43,175 nucleotides of DNA from an uncultured Lachnospiraceae bacterium (GTDB taxonomy: Bacteria > Bacillota > Clostridia > Lachnospirales > Lachnospiraceae), in the NCBI GenBank assembly GCA_949915905.1, contig CATLEQ010000003.1:1-43175 (forward strand), in the 5' to 3' direction. Under the pieces are notes generated by a model, which ran no database searches, was not told where the DNA came from, and saw only the letters and a list, made by a program, of their open reading frames with translations. Position numbers and translations under genes: made by a program. Of this stretch, positions 16,159-25,012 are shown one piece after another (within the stretch, counting starts at the first letter, position 1; each line of letters begins with the position of its first letter).

Positions 16159-16614
16159 CTAAAGCGAAAACCCCTCACTATCCCGAGGGATAATATTCAC
16201 TTTCACCGTACAGTCGGCAAGGGGTTCATAATTAATGTCCATCTCATAATCCACCCTCACGTCTATGTTTTTCTCCGTGACCTTCATGTCTATGTTTCTG
16301 GTATTTAGCCCCACCATGATCTGCCCAAACGGAGTCTGGTAATAAGTAACGTTCTTTTTCTTTTTTTCAAATACCATGTGCGCGTTGGTAATGCCCGTCT
16401 TGATAATCTCCATGCTGCCGTTCTCGCTGATTTTAATCCTATTTTTGGTCACACCGGGAACCCCTTCCACCAACTCGTCAAACAAAACATAGTGCTTGCC
16501 GTTCTTTAAAAAATAGCTGGCCGGAGTCACGACCTCCAACGGCATGCTCTCCTCCTCATTTCCCGCCATTTCCAGCTGGATGCCGGAAATGCTGACAAGT
16601 ACGTCCTTCGTCAT
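16159..16614 (-). CDS. DUF1934 beta-barrel protein
   Basis: The 151-residue protein starts MTKDVLVSISGIQLEMAGNE and has KNGKHYVLFDELVEGVPG and MVFEKKKKNVTYYQTPFGQI. These are typical of the lipocalin-like DUF1934 family of Firmicutes (YwiB-like). The function is not known; in the family the gene is often near murI or argS, as here. The start at 16614 is chosen by the GGGGAT site; a longer reading to 16665 would overlap the end of murI. Confidence 0.8.
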   Translation of the reverse strand: MTKDVLVSISGIQLEMAGNEEESMPLEVVTPASYFLKNGKHYVLFDELVEGVPGVTKNRIKISENGSMEIIKTGITNAHMVFEKKKKNVTYYQTPFGQIMVGLNTRNIDMKVTEKNIDVRVDYEMDINYEPLADCTVKVNIIPRDSEGFSL

Positions 16615-16651
16615 GCGTATATCCCCCTTACTATGAACACTTGGCAGTTTT

Positions 16652-17476
16652 TCAGTATTCCTCAATATTTACCACGTTTGTCTCTGGTACGTCAAACGGC
16701 ATCACCGTATTGGCAAAATTACGAAATTTCTCCGCCGCGTCACTGACGTAAAATTCATAATGGCTATGCATCCCGCTCCGGTCATTTAAAAGCTCCCGCT
16801 TCTCCAACAAGAGCTTGAGGTCCATCGCCGTCTCATAGGCCGGATTGACAATCGTTATCCCCTCGCCCAAATACTCCCTGATTTTAGAACGAATCAACGG
16901 ATAATGCGTACACCCCAATATTATCGTATCTATATCCCCGTCCTTCATCGACTCCAGATAATATTCGATAATCTCCTTTGTCACGACATGCTCTTTGAAT
17001 CCCTCTTCCACCAACGGCACAAATAAGGGACAAGCTTTCTCCGTCACCTCTATCGCCGGGTTCATCCCCTGGATGACCCTCGTGTATACGCCGCTTCGCA
17101 CCGTGGCATCCGTTCCGGCGACCCCGATCTTCTTACGGCGCGTCACCTCCACGGCGGCCCGCGCGCCCGGAATCACCACGCCCATGATGGGCACGTCAAA
17201 TTCATGCCGCACCGCGTCCAACGCCAGGGCGCTCGCCGTATTGCAGGCGATAACGATGGCCTTCACCTGCTTTGTCCGCAAAAAACGGATAATCTGCTCC
17301 GAAAAACGAATAATTGTATTTTTTGACTTGCTTCCGTACGGGACACGCGCCGTATCTCCGAAATACACGATATTTTCGTCCGGGAGCTGACGGATGATTT
17401 CCCGTACCACCGTCAGCCCGCCGACCCCGGAGTCAAACACTCCGATTGGCGCCGTCTTTAAACACGCTTTCTTCAC
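16652..17476 (-). CDS. murI: Glutamate racemase
   Basis: The 274-residue enzyme makes D-glutamate for peptidoglycan in the cytoplasm. Both catalytic cysteines are present: C78 in IACNTAS and C189 in LGCTHYP. The substrate motifs GVFDSGVGGLTV (residues 12-23) and DTARVPYGSKS are intact. The length is normal for the family. It precedes DUF1934 on the same strand with 37 bases between, so the two probably form an operon. Confidence 0.95.
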   Translation of the reverse strand: MKKACLKTAPIGVFDSGVGGLTVVREIIRQLPDENIVYFGDTARVPYGSKSKNTIIRFSEQIIRFLRTKQVKAIVIACNTASALALDAVRHEFDVPIMGVVIPGARAAVEVTRRKKIGVAGTDATVRSGVYTRVIQGMNPAIEVTEKACPLFVPLVEEGFKEHVVTKEIIEYYLESMKDGDIDTIILGCTHYPLIRSKIREYLGEGITIVNPAYETAMDLKLLLEKRELLNDRSGMHSHYEFYVSDAAEKFRNFANTVMPFDVPETNVVNIEEY

Positions 17477-17563
17477 GGCCGTCTCCTTCTTCTTCCTTTC
17501 AAGCCTGATGCCATCTCTTTTGATAATACCACGGATTGCTACGCGCTTCGCGCTCTCGCAATA

Positions 17564-18574
17564 CTAGATGGCCAGCATTTTTGATATGTCATACTGGAAG
17601 TTGGAAATATGTTTCTTCATGGACAACGCCTCGTTGATGTCATAATCAACGAATTCTCCGTTTGAATATCCCACGACACGATTGTACTTTCCATTGGCCA
17701 GCAGTTCTACCGCCATCGCCCCCATCGTAGAAGCATACACACGGTCTTTGCAGGTCGGGCTGCCACCGCGCTGCATGTGTCCGATAATCGTGGCACGCGT
17801 CTCAATGCCCGTGGCCTCCTCAAGTCTCTTCGCCATGTTCATCGTATCGCCAATCCCCTCGGCATTGATGATGATGTAGTTCTTCTTGCCGCGTCTTTTA
17901 CATTCCATGATGTCCTCTACCAGGGCCGCCTCGTCATAATCATGCTCCTCCGGCATCAGAATCCGCTCCGCGCCGTTGGCAATTCCGCACCACAGTGCAA
18001 GGTAGCCCGCGTCACGGCCCATGACCTCGATGATACTGCACCGTTCGTGAGAAGTGGACGTGTCACGTACCTTGTCAATCGCCTCCATGGCCGTATTGAC
18101 CGCAGTGTCAAACCCAATCGTGTAATCCGTGCAGGCAATGTCAAGGTCAATCGTTCCCGGCAACCCGATTACCTTCACGCCCAGATTCGCCAGTTTCTGC
18201 GCCCCTGCAAAGGAACCGTCACCGCCGATGACAACCAATGCGTCAATGCCATACTTCTTACAAATGGCTGCCGCCTTTTGCTGCCCTTCCTCCGTGCGCA
18301 TGCTCTGGCAACGCGCGGTCTGCAAAATCGTACCGCCGCGCTGAATCGTATCCGACACGTCACGCGCGGACAAATCAATAATTTCCTCCTTCAAAAGACC
18401 ATGGTACCCCCTCCGAATACCGCGCACCTTGAATCCCTTGGAAAGTCCGGTACGAACCACCGCACGAATCGCCGCGTTCATTCCCGGAGCGTCACCTCCG
18501 CTCGTCAATACGCCAATCGTACGAATCTGGTCTTCAATCTCGTCCATCAGTTCCCTTCTCTTTGCCTCTGTCAT
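17564..18574 (-). CDS. pfkA: ATP-dependent 6-phosphofructokinase
   Basis: The 336-residue enzyme phosphorylates fructose 6-phosphate in glycolysis. GVLTSGGDAPGMNAAIRAVV marks the ATP site near residue 21, GGDGS lies at 117-121, and the catalytic Asp is D143 in PGTIDLD. In the classical enzyme this motif reads TIDND; the Leu variant with IACTDYTIGFDTA is seen here. About 15 extra residues precede the usual N-terminus. The start at 18574 has AGGTGG nine bases upstream. The gene follows dnaE on the same strand, an order common in Clostridia. Confidence 0.95.
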   Translation of the reverse strand: MTEAKRRELMDEIEDQIRTIGVLTSGGDAPGMNAAIRAVVRTGLSKGFKVRGIRRGYHGLLKEEIIDLSARDVSDTIQRGGTILQTARCQSMRTEEGQQKAAAICKKYGIDALVVIGGDGSFAGAQKLANLGVKVIGLPGTIDLDIACTDYTIGFDTAVNTAMEAIDKVRDTSTSHERCSIIEVMGRDAGYLALWCGIANGAERILMPEEHDYDEAALVEDIMECKRRGKKNYIIINAEGIGDTMNMAKRLEEATGIETRATIIGHMQRGGSPTCKDRVYASTMGAMAVELLANGKYNRVVGYSNGEFVDYDINEALSMKKHISNFQYDISKMLAI

Positions 18575-18659
18575 TTTTCTCATCCACCTTTCCGCTTCCA
18601 CGTAATGAAAAGATTGCCTAAAATTTAACACACTATTTTTCCGCTCTATTTTATACTAT

Positions 18660-21600
18660 TTAAAAGTGGTTTTCAATAGTCTTTTCGACTACTTTTACCC
18701 TCTTTTCCCCATAATGATTCATCAATCTGCTCAACACCTGCGGATTAATCCTGATATTGCGGTTTTTTGGGAGCCTTTTGACCGCCCGCTCGGCCTGGCA
18801 AAATATTACCACCTCGTCATCTCCCTCGGAGTCCGCCAGATATCCGTTGACAATCTGCTCATTTTCCAGATAACTGTTCTTATCCGGGAACTGTATCCAC
18901 AATTCCCGCCGGATTTTCTCAAACGGGATGACCTGCTCGCAGATTAATTTGCTGGCCTTCTCGTCCTCCTCGGACACCCTGCCTTTGATAAACACCTTCT
19001 GATCCAACTCCAAAAGGTCCTTATTTTTTTCATAGTCACGGGGAAATACGACGACCTCCACGGTTCCAAGCAAATCCTCAATCGTCAAAAAAGCCATCAC
19101 CTGGTTCGTCTTCGTCACTTTCACGGTACGGTCACTAATCATCCCGCCGATAATCTCCTTCGCGCCGTCGTGCACCTTCGACCGCCCGGTTTCCTCATCC
19201 GGCTGGAAGTCCGCCGTGGTGGCGGAAATCATCTTTTTCCAGTTCTCTTCATAAGCCTGCAAGGGATGACCGCTGATATAGATGCCAAGCACTTCCTTCT
19301 CAAATGCCAGCATATTTTCCCGGGCATACTCCCCGACATCCGGCATCTTAATCTGAAAATCCGCCTTTTGCTCCTCGCCGACGAAGTCAAACAAGGTCAT
19401 TTGACCGCTCATCGCGTACTTTTTCTCCTGGTTCACCTGCTCCGTGACCTGCACGTATATCGTCATGAACTGCTTTCTGGTTCCTCCCAGGCAATCCAGC
19501 GCCCCGGCCTTGATCAGGTTTTCAATCACCCGCTTATTCAAGGTTTCCTTCACGGACATCCGATGAATAAAGTCCTCCAGGTTCTTAAATTCACCAAATT
19601 CCTTCCGCTCGGCCACGATGGCGTGAATGATTGGCTTTCCGATACTTTTAATGGCGGCGAGCCCATAGCGTATCTTCCCGTCGTCTACGGAAAAGTCCGC
19701 ATAGCCACGATTAATGTCCGGCGGCAGGATTTCGATGTCCATCTGGCGGCAGGCGTAAATATATTCCGACACCTTGGACGGGTTTTCAATGACGGACGTC
19801 ATCAAGGCCGCCATGAATTCCACCGGGTAATAATATTTCAAATACGCCGTCTGGTAGGCGACCACGGCATAAGCCGCCGCATGGGACTTATTGAACGCGT
19901 ACTTGGCGAAATCTATCATCTCATCATATATTTTATTCGCCACCTGCTCGCTGATGCCATTTTTAATGCAACCGGGGACGTTCGTCTCCTCGTCTCCATA
20001 AACGAACGTCTGCCGCTCCTTCTGCATGACGTCGGCTTTTTTCTTGGACATGGCACGGCGCAACAAGTCGCTTCGTCCCAGCGAATACCCCGCCAGGTCG
20101 CGCACGATTTGCATGACCTGCTCCTGATAAACGATGCAGCCATACGTCGGAGCCAGAATCGGCTCCAATTGCGGGCAGTCATAAGTGATGGACTTCGCGT
20201 CATTTTTTCCCCGGATGTACTGCGGGATAAAATCCATCGGTCCGGGACGGTACAGCGAAATTCCGGCGATGATGTCCTCCAGGCTGTGTGGCTTTAGCTC
20301 CTTCATGAAACCCTTCATCCCCGCACTTTCCAACTGGAAAATGCCGTCCGTCTTCCCGGTTCCGATATAATCCAGCACCGCCTTGTCATCGTAATCAATC
20401 CGCTCCATGTCAAGCGTTGGATTTTTTAAATGCGCAAGCCGCACCGCGTTCTGAATCACGGTCAGCGTTCGCAGCCCCAGAAAGTCCATTTTCAAAAGCC
20501 CGAGTTCTTCCAACGTCGTCATCGTGAACTGGGTCACGATCGTCCCGTCCGACGCGCGGGACAACGGTACGTACTCGTCCACTTCCTTCTGGCTGATGAC
20601 CACGCCGGCGGCATGCATGGAGGAATGTCTCGGAAGCCCTTCCAGACGCTTCGACATGTCAATCAGGTACTTCACCTGCTCGTCCGACTCATAGCTTTTC
20701 CGCAGCTCGGGATTCATTTTCAGTGCCTTGTCCAGCGTGATGTTCAGCTCCTGCGGCACCATCTTGGCAATGGAATCGACAAACGCGTATGGTAAATCCA
20801 TCACCCGTCCCACGTCGCGAATCACGCCCCGCGCCGCCAGCGTACCGAAGGTGACAATCTGTACCACCCGGTCCTTACCGTATTTTTCCGTCACGTAATC
20901 AATGACCTCCGGCCTGCGCTCAAAGCAAAAGTCCACGTCGATATCGGGCATGGTCACACGCTCCGGGTTCAGGAACCGTTCAAACAGAAGCTGGTAGCGA
21001 ATCGGGTCAATATTGGTAATCTCCAGGCAATACGACACGATGCTGCCGGCCGCCGAACCCCGCCCGGGTCCCACGGCAATCCCATGATCCTTGGAATACT
21101 TGATGAAGTCCCACACGATGAGGAAATAATCCACATACCCCATGCTCTGTATCGTATCCAACTCATATTTCAGCCGCTCCCGCAATTCCTCGGACGGGTT
21201 TTCATAATGCTTTTCCAGTCCCTCGTAGCACAGCTTGTTCAAATATTCCCATGAGGTCAGACCGTCCGGCACGTCGAACCTGGGCAGCTTGGTCACGCCA
21301 AACTCAATCTCCACATGACAACGGTCGGCAATTTTCTGCGTGTTCTCCAACGCCTGCAGCGCATAGGGAAACAACTCCGCCATCTGCTCCGGTGACTTCA
21401 CGTAATACTGCCCGCCTTCGTATCGCATCCGGTTCTCGTCGCTTAACTTCTTTCCGGTCTGGATGCACAGAAGGATGTCGTGCGGCTTTTCATCCTCCGC
21501 ATAGGTATAATGCACGTCATTGGTCGCCACCAGGTCAATTCCCAGCTCCTGCGACATTTGCAACAGCCGCTGGTTCACCATGGCCTGCTCGGCAATCCCA

Positions 21601-22133
21601 TGGTCTTGCAGCTCCAGGAAATAATTTCCCTTGCCGAAAATGTCCTGATACTCTAACGCCTTTTCCTTCGCCTCCGCATACATTCCCTTGGCCAGGTATC
21701 TCGGCACCTCGCCCGCCAGGCAGGCACTCAGGGCGATGATTCCCTCGTGGTACTCACGCAGGATTTCCTTGTCCACGCGCGGCTTGTAATAGTAGCCTTC
21801 CGTGAATCCCCGGGAGACGATTTTCATCAGGTTGGCATAACCCGTGTTATTCTCCGCCAGCAACACCAGATGGTAATAGCGATCCTCGCCGCCGGTCACC
21901 TCCCGGTCAAAACGGGAGTTTGGCGCCACATAAACCTCGCAGCCCAAAATCGGGTTGATTCCGGCCTTTTTCGCCGCCCGATAAAAATCAATCACGCCGT
22001 ACATCACGCCATGGTCGGTGATTGCCGCGCTGTTCATCCCCAATTCCTTGACACGCGCCACATATTCTTGTATTTTATTTGAGCCGTCCAACAGACTGTA
22101 CTCCGTATGGACGTGCAAATGCGCGAAATCCAT
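18660..22133 (-). CDS. dnaE: DNA polymerase III alpha subunit DnaE
   Basis: The 1157-residue replicative polymerase subunit has a PHP domain at the N-terminus (HLHVHTEYSLLDG from residue 5). The palm has GPGRGSAAGS at 355-364 and the catalytic aspartates in PDIDVDF at about 396-402, with KMDFLGLRTL farther on. A helix-hairpin-helix region and a C-terminal OB fold (VMAFLTIEDLLGTVEVVVFP) complete the standard order. It has no 3'-5' exonuclease insertion, as expected for DnaE1/DnaE3 of Clostridia. GAGGTGACAC precedes the start. Confidence 0.97.
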   Translation of the reverse strand: MDFAHLHVHTEYSLLDGSNKIQEYVARVKELGMNSAAITDHGVMYGVIDFYRAAKKAGINPILGCEVYVAPNSRFDREVTGGEDRYYHLVLLAENNTGYANLMKIVSRGFTEGYYYKPRVDKEILREYHEGIIALSACLAGEVPRYLAKGMYAEAKEKALEYQDIFGKGNYFLELQDHGIAEQAMVNQRLLQMSQELGIDLVATNDVHYTYAEDEKPHDILLCIQTGKKLSDENRMRYEGGQYYVKSPEQMAELFPYALQALENTQKIADRCHVEIEFGVTKLPRFDVPDGLTSWEYLNKLCYEGLEKHYENPSEELRERLKYELDTIQSMGYVDYFLIVWDFIKYSKDHGIAVGPGRGSAAGSIVSYCLEITNIDPIRYQLLFERFLNPERVTMPDIDVDFCFERRPEVIDYVTEKYGKDRVVQIVTFGTLAARGVIRDVGRVMDLPYAFVDSIAKMVPQELNITLDKALKMNPELRKSYESDEQVKYLIDMSKRLEGLPRHSSMHAAGVVISQKEVDEYVPLSRASDGTIVTQFTMTTLEELGLLKMDFLGLRTLTVIQNAVRLAHLKNPTLDMERIDYDDKAVLDYIGTGKTDGIFQLESAGMKGFMKELKPHSLEDIIAGISLYRPGPMDFIPQYIRGKNDAKSITYDCPQLEPILAPTYGCIVYQEQVMQIVRDLAGYSLGRSDLLRRAMSKKKADVMQKERQTFVYGDEETNVPGCIKNGISEQVANKIYDEMIDFAKYAFNKSHAAAYAVVAYQTAYLKYYYPVEFMAALMTSVIENPSKVSEYIYACRQMDIEILPPDINRGYADFSVDDGKIRYGLAAIKSIGKPIIHAIVAERKEFGEFKNLEDFIHRMSVKETLNKRVIENLIKAGALDCLGGTRKQFMTIYVQVTEQVNQEKKYAMSGQMTLFDFVGEEQKADFQIKMPDVGEYARENMLAFEKEVLGIYISGHPLQAYEENWKKMISATTADFQPDEETGRSKVHDGAKEIIGGMISDRTVKVTKTNQVMAFLTIEDLLGTVEVVVFPRDYEKNKDLLELDQKVFIKGRVSEEDEKASKLICEQVIPFEKIRRELWIQFPDKNSYLENEQIVNGYLADSEGDDEVVIFCQAERAVKRLPKNRNIRINPQVLSRLMNHYGEKRVKVVEKTIENHF

Positions 22134-22195
22134 GTGTCACCTCGCTTTCTTCTTTTCCGAACGTTGAATGGGCTATGACAGTTACTATTCGCAGC

Positions 22196-22426
22196 CTATG
22201 ATACCAAAAATTTCCGTAACATTTTCTCATCTTCCGCCTCGTACGTGACGATCTCCATTTCCGGAGTTTCATCCCCGGAAAACAACTTCGCCACGGAGAC
22301 ATACTGACAGAGCTTGGAACGCAGATTCAATCTGTCCCCCTCAAGCGTCACCAGTTCCACTTTTCCTTTGCATTGATCGACTACGGCAAAGAACGCTTCA
22401 ATGTCAGTAATGCCATGTACCTTCAT
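22196..22426 (-). CDS. HPr-like small protein without the phosphorylatable histidine
   Basis: The 76-residue protein has the length and strand/helix rhythm of HPr: an N-terminal strand, VVDQCKGKVELVTLEGDRLN, then SKLCQYVSVAKLF, then MEIVTYEAEDEKMLRKFL. The usual HARP/HAR motif with His15 is absent, and so is an obvious Ser46 motif. If the HPr fold is right, it cannot be a PTS phosphocarrier and may have a structural or regulatory role. The start lies a few bases after the stop of cvfB with GGAGG overlapping it, so it is translated with cvfB; dnaE follows 62 bases downstream. Confidence 0.6.
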   Translation of the reverse strand: MKVHGITDIEAFFAVVDQCKGKVELVTLEGDRLNLRSKLCQYVSVAKLFSGDETPEMEIVTYEAEDEKMLRKFLVS

Positions 22427-22429
22427 GCA

Positions 22430-23260
22430 TTACGCCTCCTTTTTCAGTCGAATGCTCTCCTCGCCAAGTTCAATCTCACCCTGCTTTAACAGCCTTCCCA
22501 CGGCACGCTTAAACGCGGCCTTGCTCATGTCAAGCTCTGACTTGATAAGCTCTGGATCCGCCTTGTCTGAAAATGGCAGCTCCCCGCCCTTTGCCTGTAA
22601 GGCTTCACGAATCTTTTCCGCGTCCTTGTCCATCTGCTCCGGAATTCTCTCACGAACGCTAAGCTCCATCTTTCCGTCCGACTTGACTTCCATTACACGG
22701 GCTTCCACGAAGGTGCCAATCTCCAAATCGCCAAAGCACTCCTTCTTGGGAATCCGTGCCGAATACTGGTTGTCGACCGCCACGAACGCCCCCCAGCCTT
22801 CACTGGTGTCATAAATGATGCCCGTGACCCTGTCGCCTCTTTGATACGGAGGATTCGTTTTCAGCATCCGGTAAATCTGCGTCGTCGCGCAAAGACGCTC
22901 GCTCTTGTCAATATACAAGGAAACCAGACATTGGTCCCCCTTCTTGACCCTCACCGTCTGCTGCTTAAACGGCAGGAACAAGTCCTTTTCCAATCCCCAT
23001 TCCAAAAAGGCACCGTATTTATTCGTGTCCGCCACCGTAAGTACCGCCAATTCCCCAAGCATCAGCTTTGGCTCCCGCGTCGTGGCAATCAGCCTGTCCG
23101 AGGAATCCTTGTACAAAAAGACCTCCACCTCGTCCCCGATGTCAACGCCTTCCGGGATCTGCTTCTTCGGCAACAACACGCGCTCCTTGTCGTCCCCAAG
23201 ATATACGCCAAAATCCACCCTTTTTACCACCGTCAAAACTTGTTTTTTTCCTAATTTCAT
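22430..23260 (-). CDS. cvfB: S1-domain RNA-binding protein CvfB/YitL
   Basis: The 276-residue protein has tandem S1-like domains (ERVLLPKKQIPEGVDIGDEV near residue 27, GAFLEWGLEKDLFLP, GAFVAVDNQYSARIPKKE). It ends in a winged helix (FKRAVGRLLKQGEIELGEES), the exact CvfB layout. CvfB affects virulence gene expression in Staphylococcus through RNA binding. The start at 23260 has GGAGG upstream. It leads the small operon cvfB, HPr-like, then dnaE. Confidence 0.9.
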   Translation of the reverse strand: MKLGKKQVLTVVKRVDFGVYLGDDKERVLLPKKQIPEGVDIGDEVEVFLYKDSSDRLIATTREPKLMLGELAVLTVADTNKYGAFLEWGLEKDLFLPFKQQTVRVKKGDQCLVSLYIDKSERLCATTQIYRMLKTNPPYQRGDRVTGIIYDTSEGWGAFVAVDNQYSARIPKKECFGDLEIGTFVEARVMEVKSDGKMELSVRERIPEQMDKDAEKIREALQAKGGELPFSDKADPELIKSELDMSKAAFKRAVGRLLKQGEIELGEESIRLKKEA

Positions 23261-23274
23261 GTTCCTCCGTCCTT

Positions 23275-24714
23275 TCACTTTCTTTTTTCTGCAATGTGTC
23301 GCGCCACGTAGACCCCGCTGGCCGAAGCATGTGACAGTGAGTGCGTCACGCCGCTTCCGTCTCCGATGACATACAGTCCCTTATAAAGTGTCTCCAGATT
23401 CTGGTCAATCTCCACTTCCATATTATAGAACTTTACCTCCACGCCGTAAAGAAGCGTGTCGTCATTTGCCGTCCCGGGTGCAATCTTGTCCAGTGCGTAA
23501 ATCATCTCGATGATGCCGTCCAGAATCCGCTTTGGCAATACGAGACTCAAGTCTCCCGGCGTGGCCGCAAGCGTCGGCCTTACCAGCCCTTCCTCGATGC
23601 GCTTCTCATTACTGCGCCGCCCGCGAATCAAGTCGCCGAAGCGCTGCACGATGACCCCGCCGCCCAACATGTTGGACAATCTGGCAATGCTTTCCCCGTA
23701 ACCGTTGCTGTCCTTGAACGGCTCCGAAAAATGCTTCGCCACCAACAGCGCAAAGTTCGTGTTCTTCGTCTGTTTCTTCGGATCCTCGTAGCTGTGCCCG
23801 TTGACAGTGACAATCCCCTTTGTGTTTTCATTTACCACGATGCCATATGGGTTCATGCAGAAAGTCCGTACATTGTCTTCAAATTTCTCTGTACGATACA
23901 CAATCTTACTCTCATATAGCTCATCTGTCAAATGGGAAAATATTTCTGCCGGTAATTCCACACGCACGCCCAAGTCCACACGATTGGAACTCGTCGGTAT
24001 CTTTAATTCCTCGCAGACCTGCTGCATCCACTTGCTGCCGCTTCGCCCCACGGAAATGATACATGTCTCACACTCGTCGCTGCCGCCCGCATAATGCACA
24101 CGATACCTATACGCGCCGCCATTCGCCTGGCAAGCCGCGGCTTTTTCATCCGCCTCTTGGACGACCGTGCCCTCTTCCCCGATCATTTCCAACCGCTCCA
24201 CCTCGCAGCGGAACTTAAAGTCTACCTTGTCCTTCAACTCGGCGTAGAGATTTTCAAGCACCACGTAATTGATGTCCGTCCCCAAATGGCGGACACTGGC
24301 ATCCAGCAAATTCAATTTATTTTGCATACAGACCTTTTTCAGCCCCGTCCCCGCCGTCGAGTACATCTTCGTCCCCTCTCCGCCGTGGGTGACATTAATC
24401 TCGTCCACGTACCGCATCAGCTCAATTGCCTGGTCGCGCCCGATATGCTCGTAAAGCGTGCCGCCAAACGCATTGGTAATATTGTATTTTCCATCGGAAA
24501 ATGCGCCCGCGCCGCCAAAACCACTCATGATGGCACATGTCGGACAGCCGATACAGCTTTTCACCTTCTTGCCATCAATGGGGCATTTCCTCTTCTCCAG
24601 CGGATTGCCCCCCTCGAAAACGGCAACCTTTAGGCTTTCATTTTGCTTCACCAACTCGTACGCCGAAAAAATGCCGCCCGGCCCGGCTCCGATAATAATC
24701 ACGTCGTATTTCAT
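23275..24714 (-). CDS. FAD-dependent dehydrogenase (NAD(P)/FAD oxidoreductase family)
   Basis: The 479-residue flavoprotein begins MKYDVIIIGAGPGGIFSAYE, a Rossmann FAD-binding motif. It has a cluster of cysteines in CPIDGKKVKSCIGCPTCAIM at about residues 44-63, and a C-terminal FAD-closing motif LYVIGDGSGVTHSLSHASAS. It belongs to the uncharacterised HI0933/COG2509-type dehydrogenases. The Cys cluster could hold a metal or disulfide. It lies 14 bases upstream of cvfB on the same strand. The substrate is not known. Confidence 0.8.
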   Translation of the reverse strand: MKYDVIIIGAGPGGIFSAYELVKQNESLKVAVFEGGNPLEKRKCPIDGKKVKSCIGCPTCAIMSGFGGAGAFSDGKYNITNAFGGTLYEHIGRDQAIELMRYVDEINVTHGGEGTKMYSTAGTGLKKVCMQNKLNLLDASVRHLGTDINYVVLENLYAELKDKVDFKFRCEVERLEMIGEEGTVVQEADEKAAACQANGGAYRYRVHYAGGSDECETCIISVGRSGSKWMQQVCEELKIPTSSNRVDLGVRVELPAEIFSHLTDELYESKIVYRTEKFEDNVRTFCMNPYGIVVNENTKGIVTVNGHSYEDPKKQTKNTNFALLVAKHFSEPFKDSNGYGESIARLSNMLGGGVIVQRFGDLIRGRRSNEKRIEEGLVRPTLAATPGDLSLVLPKRILDGIIEMIYALDKIAPGTANDDTLLYGVEVKFYNMEVEIDQNLETLYKGLYVIGDGSGVTHSLSHASASGVYVARHIAEKRK

Positions 24715-24740
24715 ATTTCATTTACTCCTTCTTTTAAAGT

Positions 24741-24886
24741 GTCAAGCGGATATTCGCAATCCGCTTCGCTACTTGCTCATAACCTCATTGCCGCTTCGCG
24801 GCATTTCAGTGGGAGCTTGTACTCCCACTGAAACAGGCAAGTCCGACCCCCGCTTTAAGAAGCGGGGTCTTCCCTGATGAAGTTAT
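24741..24886. repeat. Multi-hairpin repeat, family 2, copy D
   Basis: A 140-bp unit with four hairpins: AAGCGGAT/ATCCGCTT, TGCCGCTTCGCGGCA, CAGTGGGAG/CTCCCACTG and GACCCC..GCTT/AAGC..GGGGTC. An outer pair TAACCTCAT/ATGAAGTTA brackets the last three. A second copy at 26439-26579 is about 90 percent identical. The unit fuses at its right end with family 1 copy B. Likely a palindrome-rich non-autonomous element; no transposase is present. Confidence 0.75.
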
Positions 24887-25012
24887 ACTCGCTAACGATT
24901 TTATCGGTAGCGAGTATCGCGCCGGCCGCAGCCGCCAAACGGCATGTTTCCTTATGCGGCCGTGCGCATCATTTTATACTAAGCGGCAGTTATTTTCGCC
25001 GCTTAGTATAAA
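24885..25012. repeat. Multi-hairpin repeat, family 1, copy B
   Basis: The order is: hairpin 24885-24917 (ATACTCGCTA/TAGCGAGTAT), TCGCGCCGG, a GCCGCC/GGC region, TTTCCTTATGCGG, CGTGCGCATC, then a hairpin at 24973-25012 with a 15-bp perfect stem TTTATACTAAGCGGC. The last hairpin contains the final 13 codons and stop of the thioesterase gene on the minus strand. Confidence 0.75.

Noticed and set aside
17777..18628. 283-residue plus-strand ORF antisense to pfkA
   Set aside because: pfkA is clear on the other strand with all catalytic motifs. The antisense frame has the composition of a shadow.
19170..20297. 375-residue plus-strand ORF within dnaE
   Set aside because: It is an antisense shadow of the conserved dnaE frame, rich in His, Leu and Arg, without a ribosome site.
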